11,943 nt of DNA from Cylindrobasidium torrendii FP15055 ss-10 (lineage: Eukaryota > Basidiomycota > Agaricomycetes > Agaricales > Physalacriaceae): positions 1-11,943 of the forward strand of contig KN880659.1 in the NCBI GenBank assembly GCA_000934385.1, written 5' to 3'. Positions within the stretch are counted from its first letter, which is position 1. Each line of letters opens with the position of its first letter. The notes beneath the pieces were generated by a model that was not told where the DNA came from, did not search any database, and worked only from the letters and a program-made list of their open reading frames with translations. Positions 1 to 8,035 of this stretch are shown piece after piece. Both the position numbers and the translations under genes were made by a program.

Positions 1-155
1 TTATCTACGCTTTTATAGCCTTGTTCACTGTCCTTCGCACGCAGGGAAAGGTCCGCGCGCGGCGCGCAGGGTCCCGCCTCATGGCCATGACGCACTTGGC
101 CAGATCCGGAATGGTTCCGACGGGTTTTTCTGAGTTGGAGAGAATCCCGGTAAAT

Positions 156-206
156 GGGCCTCGTTAGGGCATGGACAAGCATGCTCTCCATCCCCTAACG
201 AGGCCC
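156..206. repeat. 51-nt long-armed hairpin (inverted repeat)
   Basis: The left arm GGGCCTCGTTAGGG (156-169) is perfectly complementary to the right arm CCCTAACGAGGCCC (193-206). After one C/C mismatch, a second stem of five pairs follows (ATGGA 171-175 with TCCAT 187-191). The remaining loop contains the palindrome AGCATGCT (178-185). The unit therefore folds almost end to end. It could be a tiny MITE-like relic, a regulatory cruciform, or part of a longer dispersed repeat. The function is unknown. Confidence 0.9.
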
Positions 207-299
207 GATATGTGGGACACTCTGGTGTTGACATAAGTAGCAGAAACAACAACATGGTTTGAATAGGGACCGATCATCTCCATTTTTGCTGAGTGGATA

Positions 300-327
300 T
301 CCTCTCATGAGTAAGTACATGAGAGGA
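300..327. repeat. 10-bp perfect inverted repeat with 8-nt loop
   Basis: TCCTCTCATG (300-309) and CATGAGAGGA (318-327) are exact reverse complements around the loop at 310-317. It sits about 290 bp upstream of the first F-box start codon, so it could be a dyad binding site or simply a hairpin. The loop contains GTAAGT, which resembles an intron donor, but there is no coding sequence around it. Confidence 0.8.
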
Positions 328-613
328 AGTGTGCGTTCCAATAACTTGGCAAGATGGTGTATTATCAAGGTAGCGAGATGGTTCTGAGTCTACGTCGCGT
401 CTAGCGGTCGTATGTATCAGCTATTTCATACCAACCTATGTATGTCCTTCCAAGCAATATCAATTTTCAAACTGCGGCACTGTACAGTGGCGTGGTGGCT
501 GTGTACCGTCTCGGGACGGATCTCCGAGCTGTGATCGAATAGGTGACAAGAAGGTGTGGTTTCTTTGATACTCTCATCCTGCCTGTCAGCCATCATCATC
601 GCGGACACACATA

Positions 614-2322
614 ATGTTGTTCAGCGCCGCGCAAGCAAGATGGCCCTCATCCATTATGGTCATCCCGAGCGCTGATCCGGCACAGCCAACTTCCCCACAC
701 ACCATCGGGACCGTGGCACGCATGGCCCAACGGCTCTCCAACGAATACTGGATGCTCATTTTCGAGCAACTGGCCCCACATGATCTGTACAATGTCCTCC
801 TCACCAACCGGAAGTTCTACAAGCTCGCACTGCGCCCCCTCTATCGTTTTCTACGCTTCATGGACCTTAGCCATTTTACACAGAACGTGTCCTTCTGGGA
901 CAACCGGATGGACAACATGGCCGAAGTGCCGATGGGAATGGCGTTGTGCGCGTTGACGCGCTGTCGGGCCGACGCACCGCCCTCGTACGGGCGTATGCGC
1001 TCCGAAGTCTGGACTCGAGTTACCTCGTTTCCCAACCTCCAGGCGTTGGAAATTTGTGCTTCATCCATTCCCGGAACATTTTACGAGACCCTCCATGCCC
1101 TCCCCCACCTCAAAAGCCTGTCCCTGGTCGACAACATATTCGACACTGTCCCTAAAGATCTGGAGGCTGTCAAGGATCTCAAAGAGCTCGGCTTGACCCA
1201 CCTCACTCTCCTCGGGAACGTCATACTCGGCGGTCGTACACAAGGCCGAACGCGCTGTCATTACCTCCACCTTATGACCTCCCCGACCATCAAGGTCCTG
1301 CGCGTCGACTGGGAGAACGAATCCAGTGGCTTCCTCTCCCGAACACTTGCAGGCTACGATGGGGAAGATTTCAACCTGCCGCAAGAGCTGCAAGCTATCG
1401 AGCTTTGCATCAGAATCAACAGCACGTCGCCACCGGTACCGCACGAGGACGCCCTGCAAATGTTCTTTAGCCACTGTGCGCGGCAGGTGACTCGCCTCAA
1501 GGTTGTTGGCCAGCTCGACGTATATTTCCGGCTCCCGCTTGAGCTCCTTCCGAACCTCGAGGATTTGGGCGGTGGGGCATGGGCGACACACGTCTTTCTG
1601 CATCCATCACGGCCCATCCAATACCTTCACATTTGCGATGTTGAGAACCAAGGACGGTCGAATTACGAATTGCTGTACAGGGTATCGAGGATGAAGCCGA
1701 AGTTGGAGTTGTTGGATATCTTCACGTCCCAGTGGGATGTCGAGGTCCTGCACGCCATCAAGCAACTATTTGTCGACCTCAGCGACTTGAGAATCAAGTT
1801 CTTGCGGCAGGCGCCATCTGAGGTGCGTTCTGTGTACCTGCAGTACCGCCATCCTCCTGACTCCATTCTTAGGACGTGTTAGTCAGTGTCGGATCGCAAT
1901 TCCTCGACGGATTCAAGAACCTGCGGTCTATGCAACTGTGTCGCCTCCGTTCACGGCATCTCTCACATGTACGGCGTTACAAGTGGTACAAACGGCACCT
2001 TCTAGCGTCATCAGCAGCCCGAACGGAGGCGCCAGTTCAAGAGCCCTACTCAATTCCGCAATCTCTGGCGCTTGTCAAGGCCTGGAATCGGGACTGCAAG
2101 GCGCTCAGGGAGGTCCGCTTGGAAGAAACTCATGTCCTCCGACGAGCGAGCGAGCAGGATACATGGTCACGACGCCCTCTGGAACGCCCGACTGTGACTT
2201 GGGAGAATATGGAGATGGAAGCCGAGTGCTTGCTGGAGCCCAGAGAGCATTTCGAGTGGCAATTCCTGGACGTTATAGCAGAGACTCTCAGCGCAGCGGA
2301 TATGCTTATACTGACTGTATAG
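614..2322 (+). CDS. F-box/LRR-like protein, two exons (614-1822, 1873-2322), 552 aa
   Basis: This is a probable substrate adaptor of an SCF ubiquitin ligase. An F-box-like segment lies at residues 41-85 (LSNEYWMLIFEQL, then HDLYNVLLTNRKF and the RPLYRFL ending common in fungal F-box proteins). Leucine-rich repeat-like text follows, clearest at 138-200 (FPNLQALEI, LPHLKSLSL, LKELGLTHLTLL). The open frame ends at a stop at 1882, but removing a 50-nt intron (1823-1872: donor GTGCGT, branch CTGAC at 1857-1861, acceptor TTAG) joins E403 to D404 in phase 0 and continues to TAG at 2320-2322. The start could also be the ATG at 656, which has A at -3 and G at +4, giving a protein 14 residues shorter. 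No second known domain is visible. The identity as F-box is from motif style only, and the target is unknown. The next F-box gene follows after 89 bp on the same strand. Confidence 0.8.
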
Positions 2323-2411
2323 CTTGAACGGAGGCCTCGGGGTGAATACAATGTAAAGGATTTTGGACACAGTATTTCCCGGCGCATATAGACGCCACAA
2401 CACGATCGGCG
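2323..2411 (+). promoter_or_regulatory. 89-bp gap between tandem F-box genes
   Basis: This gap must hold the 3' end of the first F-box transcript and the promoter of the next. It contains a TATA-like CATATAGA at about 2385-2392 and an AATACA near 2345 that could serve as a weak poly(A) signal. If the TATA-like site is used, transcription would start close to 2412, which favours a translation start further downstream (2430 or 2478). All of this is inference. Confidence 0.3.
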
Positions 2412-3781
2412 ATGTTAAAACGCGTCGAAATGATCGGCAGCGATTCAGGCGCTTCTCTCCCTCCTTCCACCGCTGACATGCCCTTTCTCCGGCGCGCATC
2501 CAGCCGCCGTCAAGCGTCCTCAACCATCATTCGCACGCAGAGCCTGCCCATCAGTCTTGCGTGTTACACGAAGCCGCCGCCTTCACCGCCTCCGTTTCCA
2601 CCGCTGCCCTGGGAGCTCGTCGACCGCGTTATCGAGATCATTGTCGCAGACGGCTTGCGCGACGCCGTCGACACCAGAGAGTACTTCAGGACCATCGTCA
2701 AGCCGCTTGCCATGGTCAATAGGGCCTTCCGTACGCTCGCTCTGCGCGCCTTCTTCTTCGACCTCACGATCGAGAGCTACGCTCACTGGGACTCGACCTT
2801 CTTGCTTCTCTCGACGTTTGTACCAACAAATAGAAATCACACGTTCAACTGGATTCGGTGCATCTCTATCCACTTTTGTCTGTTTCTCGCACTGAATGTA
2901 TGCGTAGAAATCTGTCTGCACGATCTGGAGCACTCGCTAGCAACACCCACCGTCTTCATTACCTTGGCTCCCTGCATTCTCTTGTCATCAACTTTGACAA
3001 AGAAGGCCTATCGACGCAACAGACTGCTCTGAACCGCATCGTCAACAATCTGCCACACTCGCTGGCTACTAGGCTCAAGTCGCTTACCTTTACGTCTCTA
3101 GCACGCGTCGATGTTCCTCTACTTACTGCTGTCGCCAACAAATTTAGCTCTGTCGATGATCTGCACCTAAGCTGCGCCGAGCGTGTCGATTTCTCCCACT
3201 GTTGGTATTGCCTGCAAGAGAGCCTCGAGGCCTGCGCCCATTCGCCTGTCGGACCACAGTTCTGTAGTGCAGACCATATGGCGGTACCCGTCTTATCCTT
3301 CTCTAATTGTCAAGCCGAGCTGATGCGAACGCAGATGTCGTTTGGGGAGGCGCTTCAGCCAATGTCGGAGCTCAGAGACGTGTACCTCGGCGTCTTTCTC
3401 TCTCGGGAGAGCATGCTTTGGGAACACCTTGAACATGGCCAGGACGTGACGGGAGCTCAGGACCAGTCCGGAATGTCGACCGCGCCTGACGACGACTGTG
3501 ATATCTGCGACGACATCGAGGGCGACGTGCGGTCTGCAGAGCTCCAAGCAAGTTTAATCATGGCGCAGAAGCTAAAGAAGTTGGAGACGATTGGATGGGC
3601 GTCCTTCTTTGGCTATGGTGGTTCAGATATGGACACATATGGGGAGCTCATTGACGACGCGGAGAGGGAGAACATCGAATGCGCGGGGAAGTCAACAAAG
3701 TACGGGACGAGCAAGAGAACGAAGATGTGGACGCAGCGCGCCGGCGGGAGGGTTAGAGTGCGCAGATTGCCCTGGATTTGA
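2412..3781 (+). CDS. F-box protein, two exons (2412-2857, 2908-3781), 439 aa
   Basis: This is a probable SCF ubiquitin-ligase adaptor. A proline-rich run (55-65) leads into an F-box-like segment at 64-120, with LPWELVDRVIEII, then PLAMVNRAFRTLALRAFFFDLTI. The rest is the leucine-rich C-terminal body of a family common in agaricomycetes: W(x)2CLQESLEACAHSP near 248-262, DVYLGVFLS near 306-314, LETIGWASFF near 374-383, and a terminal RVRVRRLPW. A 50-nt intron (2858-2907: donor GTGCAT, CTGAA branch, acceptor GTAG) interrupts R149 in phase 2 and restores one frame to TGA at 3779-3781. A second, frame-preserving intron at 3284-3334 is possible and would shorten the protein by 17 residues. A strongly acidic patch with two cysteines (DDDCDICDD, about 343-351) is notable. 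ATGs at 2430 and 2478 are alternative starts. It is not obviously a recent duplicate of the upstream F-box gene. Confidence 0.82.
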
Positions 3782-4191
3782 ATGGCCTTTTGCTGCGTGT
3801 GTATATGGATTCTGTTTTCTCTCTCTCTCTCTCTTTGCTTGCTACTTGTTTCTTTGCTTTGAGTTGCTTGACTTTGCATGGACAGATGGACAGTACTGCA
3901 CCTTATGATGTTCGTTGAGTTTTTAGTTTGCGTATTGTATTGTAACTTTAGTGTGTGGTGACTTGTAATCACACTCTGAATTCGGCTGGCTGTTTCTATC
4001 TCAGCGCCTTCCCAACTGGTACTTTTAAGAAGATATGAGAGCATAGCCCGGTCCAAGTATCAAGCTTTACATAGTCTTTATCCGTACTAGTCCAGCAGCA
4101 TCAAGCAATCAGCTATGTATACGGCCCGCCCGAAAGTGAAGTTAATTTAGCGACTGATTGTCGTGCACCAATTCGGATTGCATCGTTGCTC
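3782..4191. other. Intergenic region downstream of the second F-box gene
   Basis: This is the probable 3' UTR and terminator of the F-box gene, followed by the promoter of the small spliced gene. It is T-rich just after the stop codon, contains a (CT)8 run, and has a weak stem near 3950-3976 (AGTGTG...CACACT). No canonical AATAAA and no supported coding region are seen. Confidence 0.5.
3819..3834 (+). repeat. (CT)8 microsatellite
   Basis: There are eight perfect CT units within a pyrimidine-rich stretch about 38 bp after the F-box stop codon, most likely in its 3' UTR. Confidence 0.9.
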
Positions 4192-4603
4192 ATGTCCGTC
4201 GCCCCAGTCATTGTCGCTGGCGATAGTAATGCAGTAATCAACCACTGGACATATTGAGTCGTGGATTTCCACGCAGTGAGAACAACGACTTGCGTTCTGT
4301 CTAAACTTTGGGCAAGACGGGCTTCTATGATACGAATACTAAGATCTCAAAAGGCCGGGAGTGAGTCCGTCAAGAATGAAGAGTCTACTGAAGTAAGTAC
4401 GGTGGGACCTGCATTTGTTCTTATCGGTTCCCTTCCTACAGGACTTGAGGGATACTAAGTTTGTTGAAACTACAAGAGACCCTGGGACCTTTTTCCGGAT
4501 ACGGCAATCAATGATAGACTCAGACAATCGAACAAAAGCCCTCGGAGAAATGACCAGAAAACCCAACGAGGCATGCATGATAGCTCAGTACAAAGGACAA
4601 TGA
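4192..4603 (+). CDS. Small hypothetical protein, three exons (4192-4225, 4277-4392, 4442-4603), 103 aa
   Basis: I do not recognise the product. The support is from splicing. The intron 4393-4441 (49 nt) has a perfect GTAAGT donor, a CTTAT branch and a pyrimidine-rich CCTTCCTACAG acceptor, and joins two phase-0 exons. The intron 4226-4276 (51 nt, GTAATG..CGCAG) joins in phase 1 to the same frame. The second half of the protein (DLRDTKFVE..., ...RTKALGEMTRKPNE..., ending MIAQYKGQ) is hydrophilic. The middle (LSKLWARRASMIRILRSQK, 19-37) is basic and amphipathic, which would suit an organelle-targeting or membrane-binding helix, but this is only inference. There is no membrane span and no cysteine motif. 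The start context at 4192 is poor. If the first intron is wrong, the gene would start at the ATG at 4327, giving 75 aa. A further 60-nt intron ending in TACTAAG..AAAAG (to 4352) is conceivable and keeps the frame. Confidence 0.5.
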
Positions 4604-4639
4604 ACCAAATGGCCCAGTCACGCGATGAGGGTCAGCAAG

Positions 4640-4646
4640 TATAAAG
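4640..4646 (+). promoter_or_regulatory. TATA-like box (TATAAAG)
   Basis: TATAAAG lies 37 bp after the stop of the small spliced gene and about 230 bp before the ATG at 4870. It is the best core-promoter candidate for the gene at 4870-5880, which would then have a leader of about 200 nt. The call rests on sequence and position only. Confidence 0.35.
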
Positions 4647-4869
4647 AGCTTCGAAGTTTGCCGGGATACATAAACCGAATGCCCTCTGCCCTCTTGGGAC
4701 CGTTACGCTCTTGGCTCCCTTGATATCCTGGCCCACCTTCGTCGTCGTCACCCGCTGCATCTCGTCGAGTACGACACACTACGTCGCCGCTCATTATTAT
4801 TTGGGTGCCACTCGACCTAGATCGGCCAACATAAGTGTCCTGCCCCCTCATTGTGATTATATCATTAGG

Positions 4870-5880
4870 ATGACGGACCGCAACACCGAATTTGCGAAGC
4901 TGTTTTCACTATTTGAGAAGATTGCTACACGTCGGGCCCGCGACCCAGATGCTCACGACCCTAAAGGGCGGGCAACTGATATTATCAAAAGCCTAGACGA
5001 CACCATACCGCGCGACCTTGAGCCCGTCGTCCGCAACCTCATCTCTCTCGCCGATGCCCATCCGACGACTCGCACTAGGCGTAACACGGTCTCGACGAAC
5101 TTGGCCCCTACTCTTACTCGTACACCTTTGTTGGCCGCCACTTCTCTGGAGAACACTGCTTTGGAGGAACCGACGGATGTATTCAATCAGGCAGAAGATG
5201 GCAAATACCGATTCACATTCAAGATGATGTTACACAAGCTATATGCGGTCGACGACTGGGGCAAGAAGGTGCAGGAGGTGCTCGACCAAAGCCGAAAAGC
5301 ATACGTCCCGCTCGAGGAGGTGCAACTCAAGTCTCCGCCTTCCAGTCCCGCACCAACACGCATTCGTTTCGAAGGGGCTACAACAAGCCGTACGCGGAAG
5401 AGTAGCATGGCTGGGCGTACGAGGAGCCAGACAGTTTCGGGGAGCGCGCGCCCAAGTATACCACCCAGGCGCGTTCCGGATGCTCTTACAACGCCATCTC
5501 GAGCTGCAGACCGACAAATGGAGTCAGATGTGAGAATCGTCAAGAAGCGCTGTGTGGGTCGCACGGTGGACGACACAGGAAGTAAAAAGCAATGGGAGTA
5601 TACAGCAGCTGTGGCATCATCCGAAGTTGATAATCGGAAAAGTTCTACAGAGTCTATGGACCTGCAGGCTTTTCTTCAAGTTCCTGTCGGAAAGGGGGAG
5701 ATAGTTTCCAAATGCGGGGAGGTGGGGGAGGCGTCGTCGGCAAGGCATCGCGTCGCTTCTCTGGGTGGACCTGCTGTCAGCCCTGGTAGAAAGAGGCGCA
5801 CCTCAAGTTCGAGCAAGACGAAGGAAGGGTTCGTTTGCAAGAAGAGTGGGGGCAAACATGGAGTCAAGCATGACGCCTGA
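4870..5880 (+). CDS. Hypothetical basic, probably nuclear protein, 336 aa, single exon
   Basis: I cannot name a family. The frame is open upstream to 4711, but the first ATG is at 4870 (MTDRNTEF...), so that start is used. The N-terminus (1-60) is helical, with FAKLFSLFEKIATRRAR. A better-structured patch at 106-152 (FNQAEDGKYRFTFKMMLHKL, YAVDDWGKKVQEVLDQSR) is the most domain-like part. From about 155 on, the protein is Ser/Pro/Arg-rich and probably disordered. It carries SPPSSP (155-160), TPSR (208-211), a basic KKRCVGR (225-231) and SPGRKRR (304-310) followed by SSSS. TPSR and SPGR fit the S/T-P-x-K/R consensus of cyclin-dependent kinases, and the basic clusters could act as nuclear localisation signals. 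A cell-cycle or chromatin role is therefore possible but unproven. The gene converges on the acetyltransferase gene 615 bp away. Confidence 0.7.
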   Translation: MTDRNTEFAKLFSLFEKIATRRARDPDAHDPKGRATDIIKSLDDTIPRDLEPVVRNLISLADAHPTTRTRRNTVSTNLAPTLTRTPLLAATSLENTALEEPTDVFNQAEDGKYRFTFKMMLHKLYAVDDWGKKVQEVLDQSRKAYVPLEEVQLKSPPSSPAPTRIRFEGATTSRTRKSSMAGRTRSQTVSGSARPSIPPRRVPDALTTPSRAADRQMESDVRIVKKRCVGRTVDDTGSKKQWEYTAAVASSEVDNRKSSTESMDLQAFLQVPVGKGEIVSKCGEVGEASSARHRVASLGGPAVSPGRKRRTSSSSKTKEGFVCKKSGGKHGVKHDA

Positions 5881-6495
5881 CAACTGTCAAATTCGAACGT
5901 TAACATATTTCCTTCACGAAGTTACCATTCATGACTAGAAGTACATACGCCTGTGTCCTTTTCGATGTTCCAGATGTTATTTCTTCCTGAAACCATCTCT
6001 TCTACATATAGTAGTGCCCATCTCTGGAAAGATATATTTTTTTTAGTGAATAGCCTGGACTCAGTGGAAATGTTGAGCGACAACCACCCAGTTAAATGGC
6101 GTTTGGCACTTTGGGCTCTCCGCCCCGAGAGCCACAAATGCGTTAGGTATGCCAAGAGCAACGATTAGCGCAGCATACCCGCACTTCACAGTGGAGGTGA
6201 TGATCGATGGAGTCGGGATTGTGGCGGGTACGGTACTACGGAACAGCGAATGGCTGCCCTGCGGTGAGTGTTCTCATAGTAATCAGGACAGCTGTGAGAC
6301 CGAAGGCTTCAAGAAGATCTTGACGCTGCCACAAACGACGAGCGCTCTCGGGGATGCACGTCGGATTTTTCGGGGACGCGATGAACCCTTGCACATGTTG
6401 AGAAATGTAAGCCGTGATAGAATGGTATTGGTCTCGACGCCCTGGACGGTGAACAGACTACTAGAGATAACGCCTCAGGTCGGAAGGAGATACTC
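5881..6495. other. Convergent intergenic region between hypothetical gene and GNAT gene
   Basis: This should hold both 3' UTRs. A T8 run lies near 6046. A 118-codon + strand open stretch (6149-6505) begins with an ATG, includes a GTGAGT at 6264 and ends just inside the GNAT stop region on the opposite strand. No domain is recognisable, and I treat it as chance or antisense, not as a gene. Confidence 0.5.
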
Positions 6496-7973
6496 TCAAC
6501 TGTGACGAAGCCGCAACTTGAACGCGTTTCGTGATGCGCGAGATGCTGCCGGTATGTAATCCTCGTAAAAGTTGAGGACGAACTCCTCAGCTTTGAACCC
6601 AAAACGATTGTATAGCAACTACAAACGGACCAATCAGTCAAAATGAGGCACCACGAATGACAAGCTCACCAGTGCAGGGTTGTTCGCTGAGACGTGCAGC
6701 GTGATGTCTTTGTGAGGGTGTAGTTGAATGAGATGATGGAGCATAGTTCTGGGAGTAATCTGGTATCCAAGTATCAAATCTGCAGGATAGACGACGAACG
6801 TTGCAATCTTCGAACCATCCCAACCCGCTCTTACAGTCAGGTAGGTGATGTACGTCTCTCTTGGGGAGCTAATGATGGCAATTCCAACGACCAGTTTTTT
6901 GTAGGTCGCTACCACTGTGCATCGCTCAGGCCAATAATCCAACGAATCTGACACTGCGAGGGCATGAGTGTATGAACATTCAAACTTGATGACGTTCGCA
7001 CCATCGATACCATCCCAAAAGGCTCGCTCTAGTAGATCATGAACCTGAGAAAGGTGCCACTGCTCGAGGGAACTGTAGGTGATTGGGGCAGAGGGTCCAG
7101 AGGAATTTTCACGATCCGGGCTTGTCAGATTTTTTCAGGTCTATGTGGGGTTATCGAACAATAGAAGGCTTACTGCATGAGTTGATGATGTTGTCGTACA
7201 TCGTCCATGAGCAGTGTCCAGGGACTACGCATGATCCAATCGATAGAGAGTAAATTGGTAGCCGTAGATGCCATGATCCCCGTCAATCGACGTTGGAAAG
7301 ATGATTGGTACGGCGTTGTCGCAATGTCATCCAGTGCATTCAAATATTTCGCATCAACTTTCTGCTCGCGGGAGATGGTCGCCGAAATTTCTGAGGTCCC
7401 GGGCTGCCTGCTATCAGGTGGCCCAGGCGAGCAATATACACTCTTTGGGTGTCTGTCAGCTAGATGGAGACTACCGGTTCAACGTACACACCTCCAGCGT
7501 GAGAAGCCGTCTGTGAAGGAGATTTCCTAAGCAGCCCTCTTGTGGGACGTCTGAATTATTCGAGAAGAATCGAGCTTGCTGCGATCGCTCAACCTGGGTC
7601 AAAGCGCGCAAATTCGTGGCCTGAGATTTTTTTAGTGCCTAGCAACACCGGACAGTGACCAAGCCAACATAGTAGTCCCTGCCACCTTGTAGTCGCAAGA
7701 TATAATTACGGGCAGGTCGGAATTTTGAGAGGAGCTCGGTTTCGAATAAATGATCATACGTGAGAACTTCACCACAGTTGAGCGTGAGCCCGCCAATTAT
7801 ATTCTCGAGAGCTTGTCGAAAGTCTTCCGAAGGCTCTCCGACGTCTAACTCGCTACGTCTGCTCGTTTTCTGTCGTTTACGGCGTGTAAAATGGCGCTGC
7901 TTTGTTTTCAGCAAGAATGGTTATGGGCATTTCTGTTGATGCGACATTCTACCTTGTCATCATCCAATTCCAT
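6496..7973 (-). CDS. KAT14/CSRP2BP-like GNAT acetyltransferase, eight exons, 373 aa
   Basis: Exons on the minus strand are 7973-7953, 7896-7669, 7620-7492, 7442-7174, 7120-7002, 6953-6800, 6748-6670 and 6618-6496. They total 1122 nt, exactly 374 codons with the stop, and every junction keeps frame. Introns are 48-56 nt. Residues 228-370 form a GNAT acyl-CoA N-acyltransferase domain matching the C-terminus of animal KAT14 (an ATAC-complex subunit). It shows the order ITYSSLEQWHL, AFWDGIDVSDSLDYWPER, TVVATYKKLVVGIAI, TYITYLTVRAGW, MLHHLIQ, KDITLHVSANNPALLLYNRF, GFKAEEFVLNFYEDY and a final NAFKLRLRH. A basic RRKRQK at 12-17 could be a nuclear signal. The acetyl-CoA loop reads WDGSKIA, lacking the usual Q/R-x-x-G-x-G/A glycine. 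Less certain points are the first exon (MELDDDK, but good ACAATGG context), two acceptors ending AAG (7443, 7121), and the weak GTTGGC and GTTCGT donors. The substrate is unknown. Residues 8-215 have no known domain. Confidence 0.85.
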
Positions 7974-8035
7974 TGTTAATCTATCGGCGACACAGATGTC
8001 GTCCAGCGTATTTCCTGAGTTCTGCGTCGTCGACA

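Larger units (their letters stand above)
1..613. other. Intergenic / upstream region of the first F-box gene
   Basis: No coding region is supported here. The segment holds a CpG-rich run at about 52-68, two perfect inverted repeats (156-206 and 300-327, listed separately), a CCAAT box on the + strand near 337-341, and a run leading into the first start codon. No convincing TATA box lies within 100 bp of 614. A 60-codon open stretch on the minus strand (608-426) begins with GTG and shows no recognisable motif, so it was not called. Confidence 0.6.

Noticed and set aside
311..316. GTAAGT donor-like hexamer
   Set aside because: It is in the loop of a hairpin with no coding sequence on its 5' side.
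1061..1603. 180-codon open frame on the minus strand
   Set aside because: It lies fully antisense to the first F-box exon, begins with a non-ATG codon, and has no partner or motif. It is a shadow of a GC-rich coding frame.
1938..2327. 129-codon + strand frame
   Set aside because: It overlaps the second F-box exon in another frame. The exon frame continues the protein from the intron.
4711..4869. N-terminal extension of the 336-residue protein
   Set aside because: It would need a TTG start. The first ATG is at 4870, and the upstream stretch reads like a leader.
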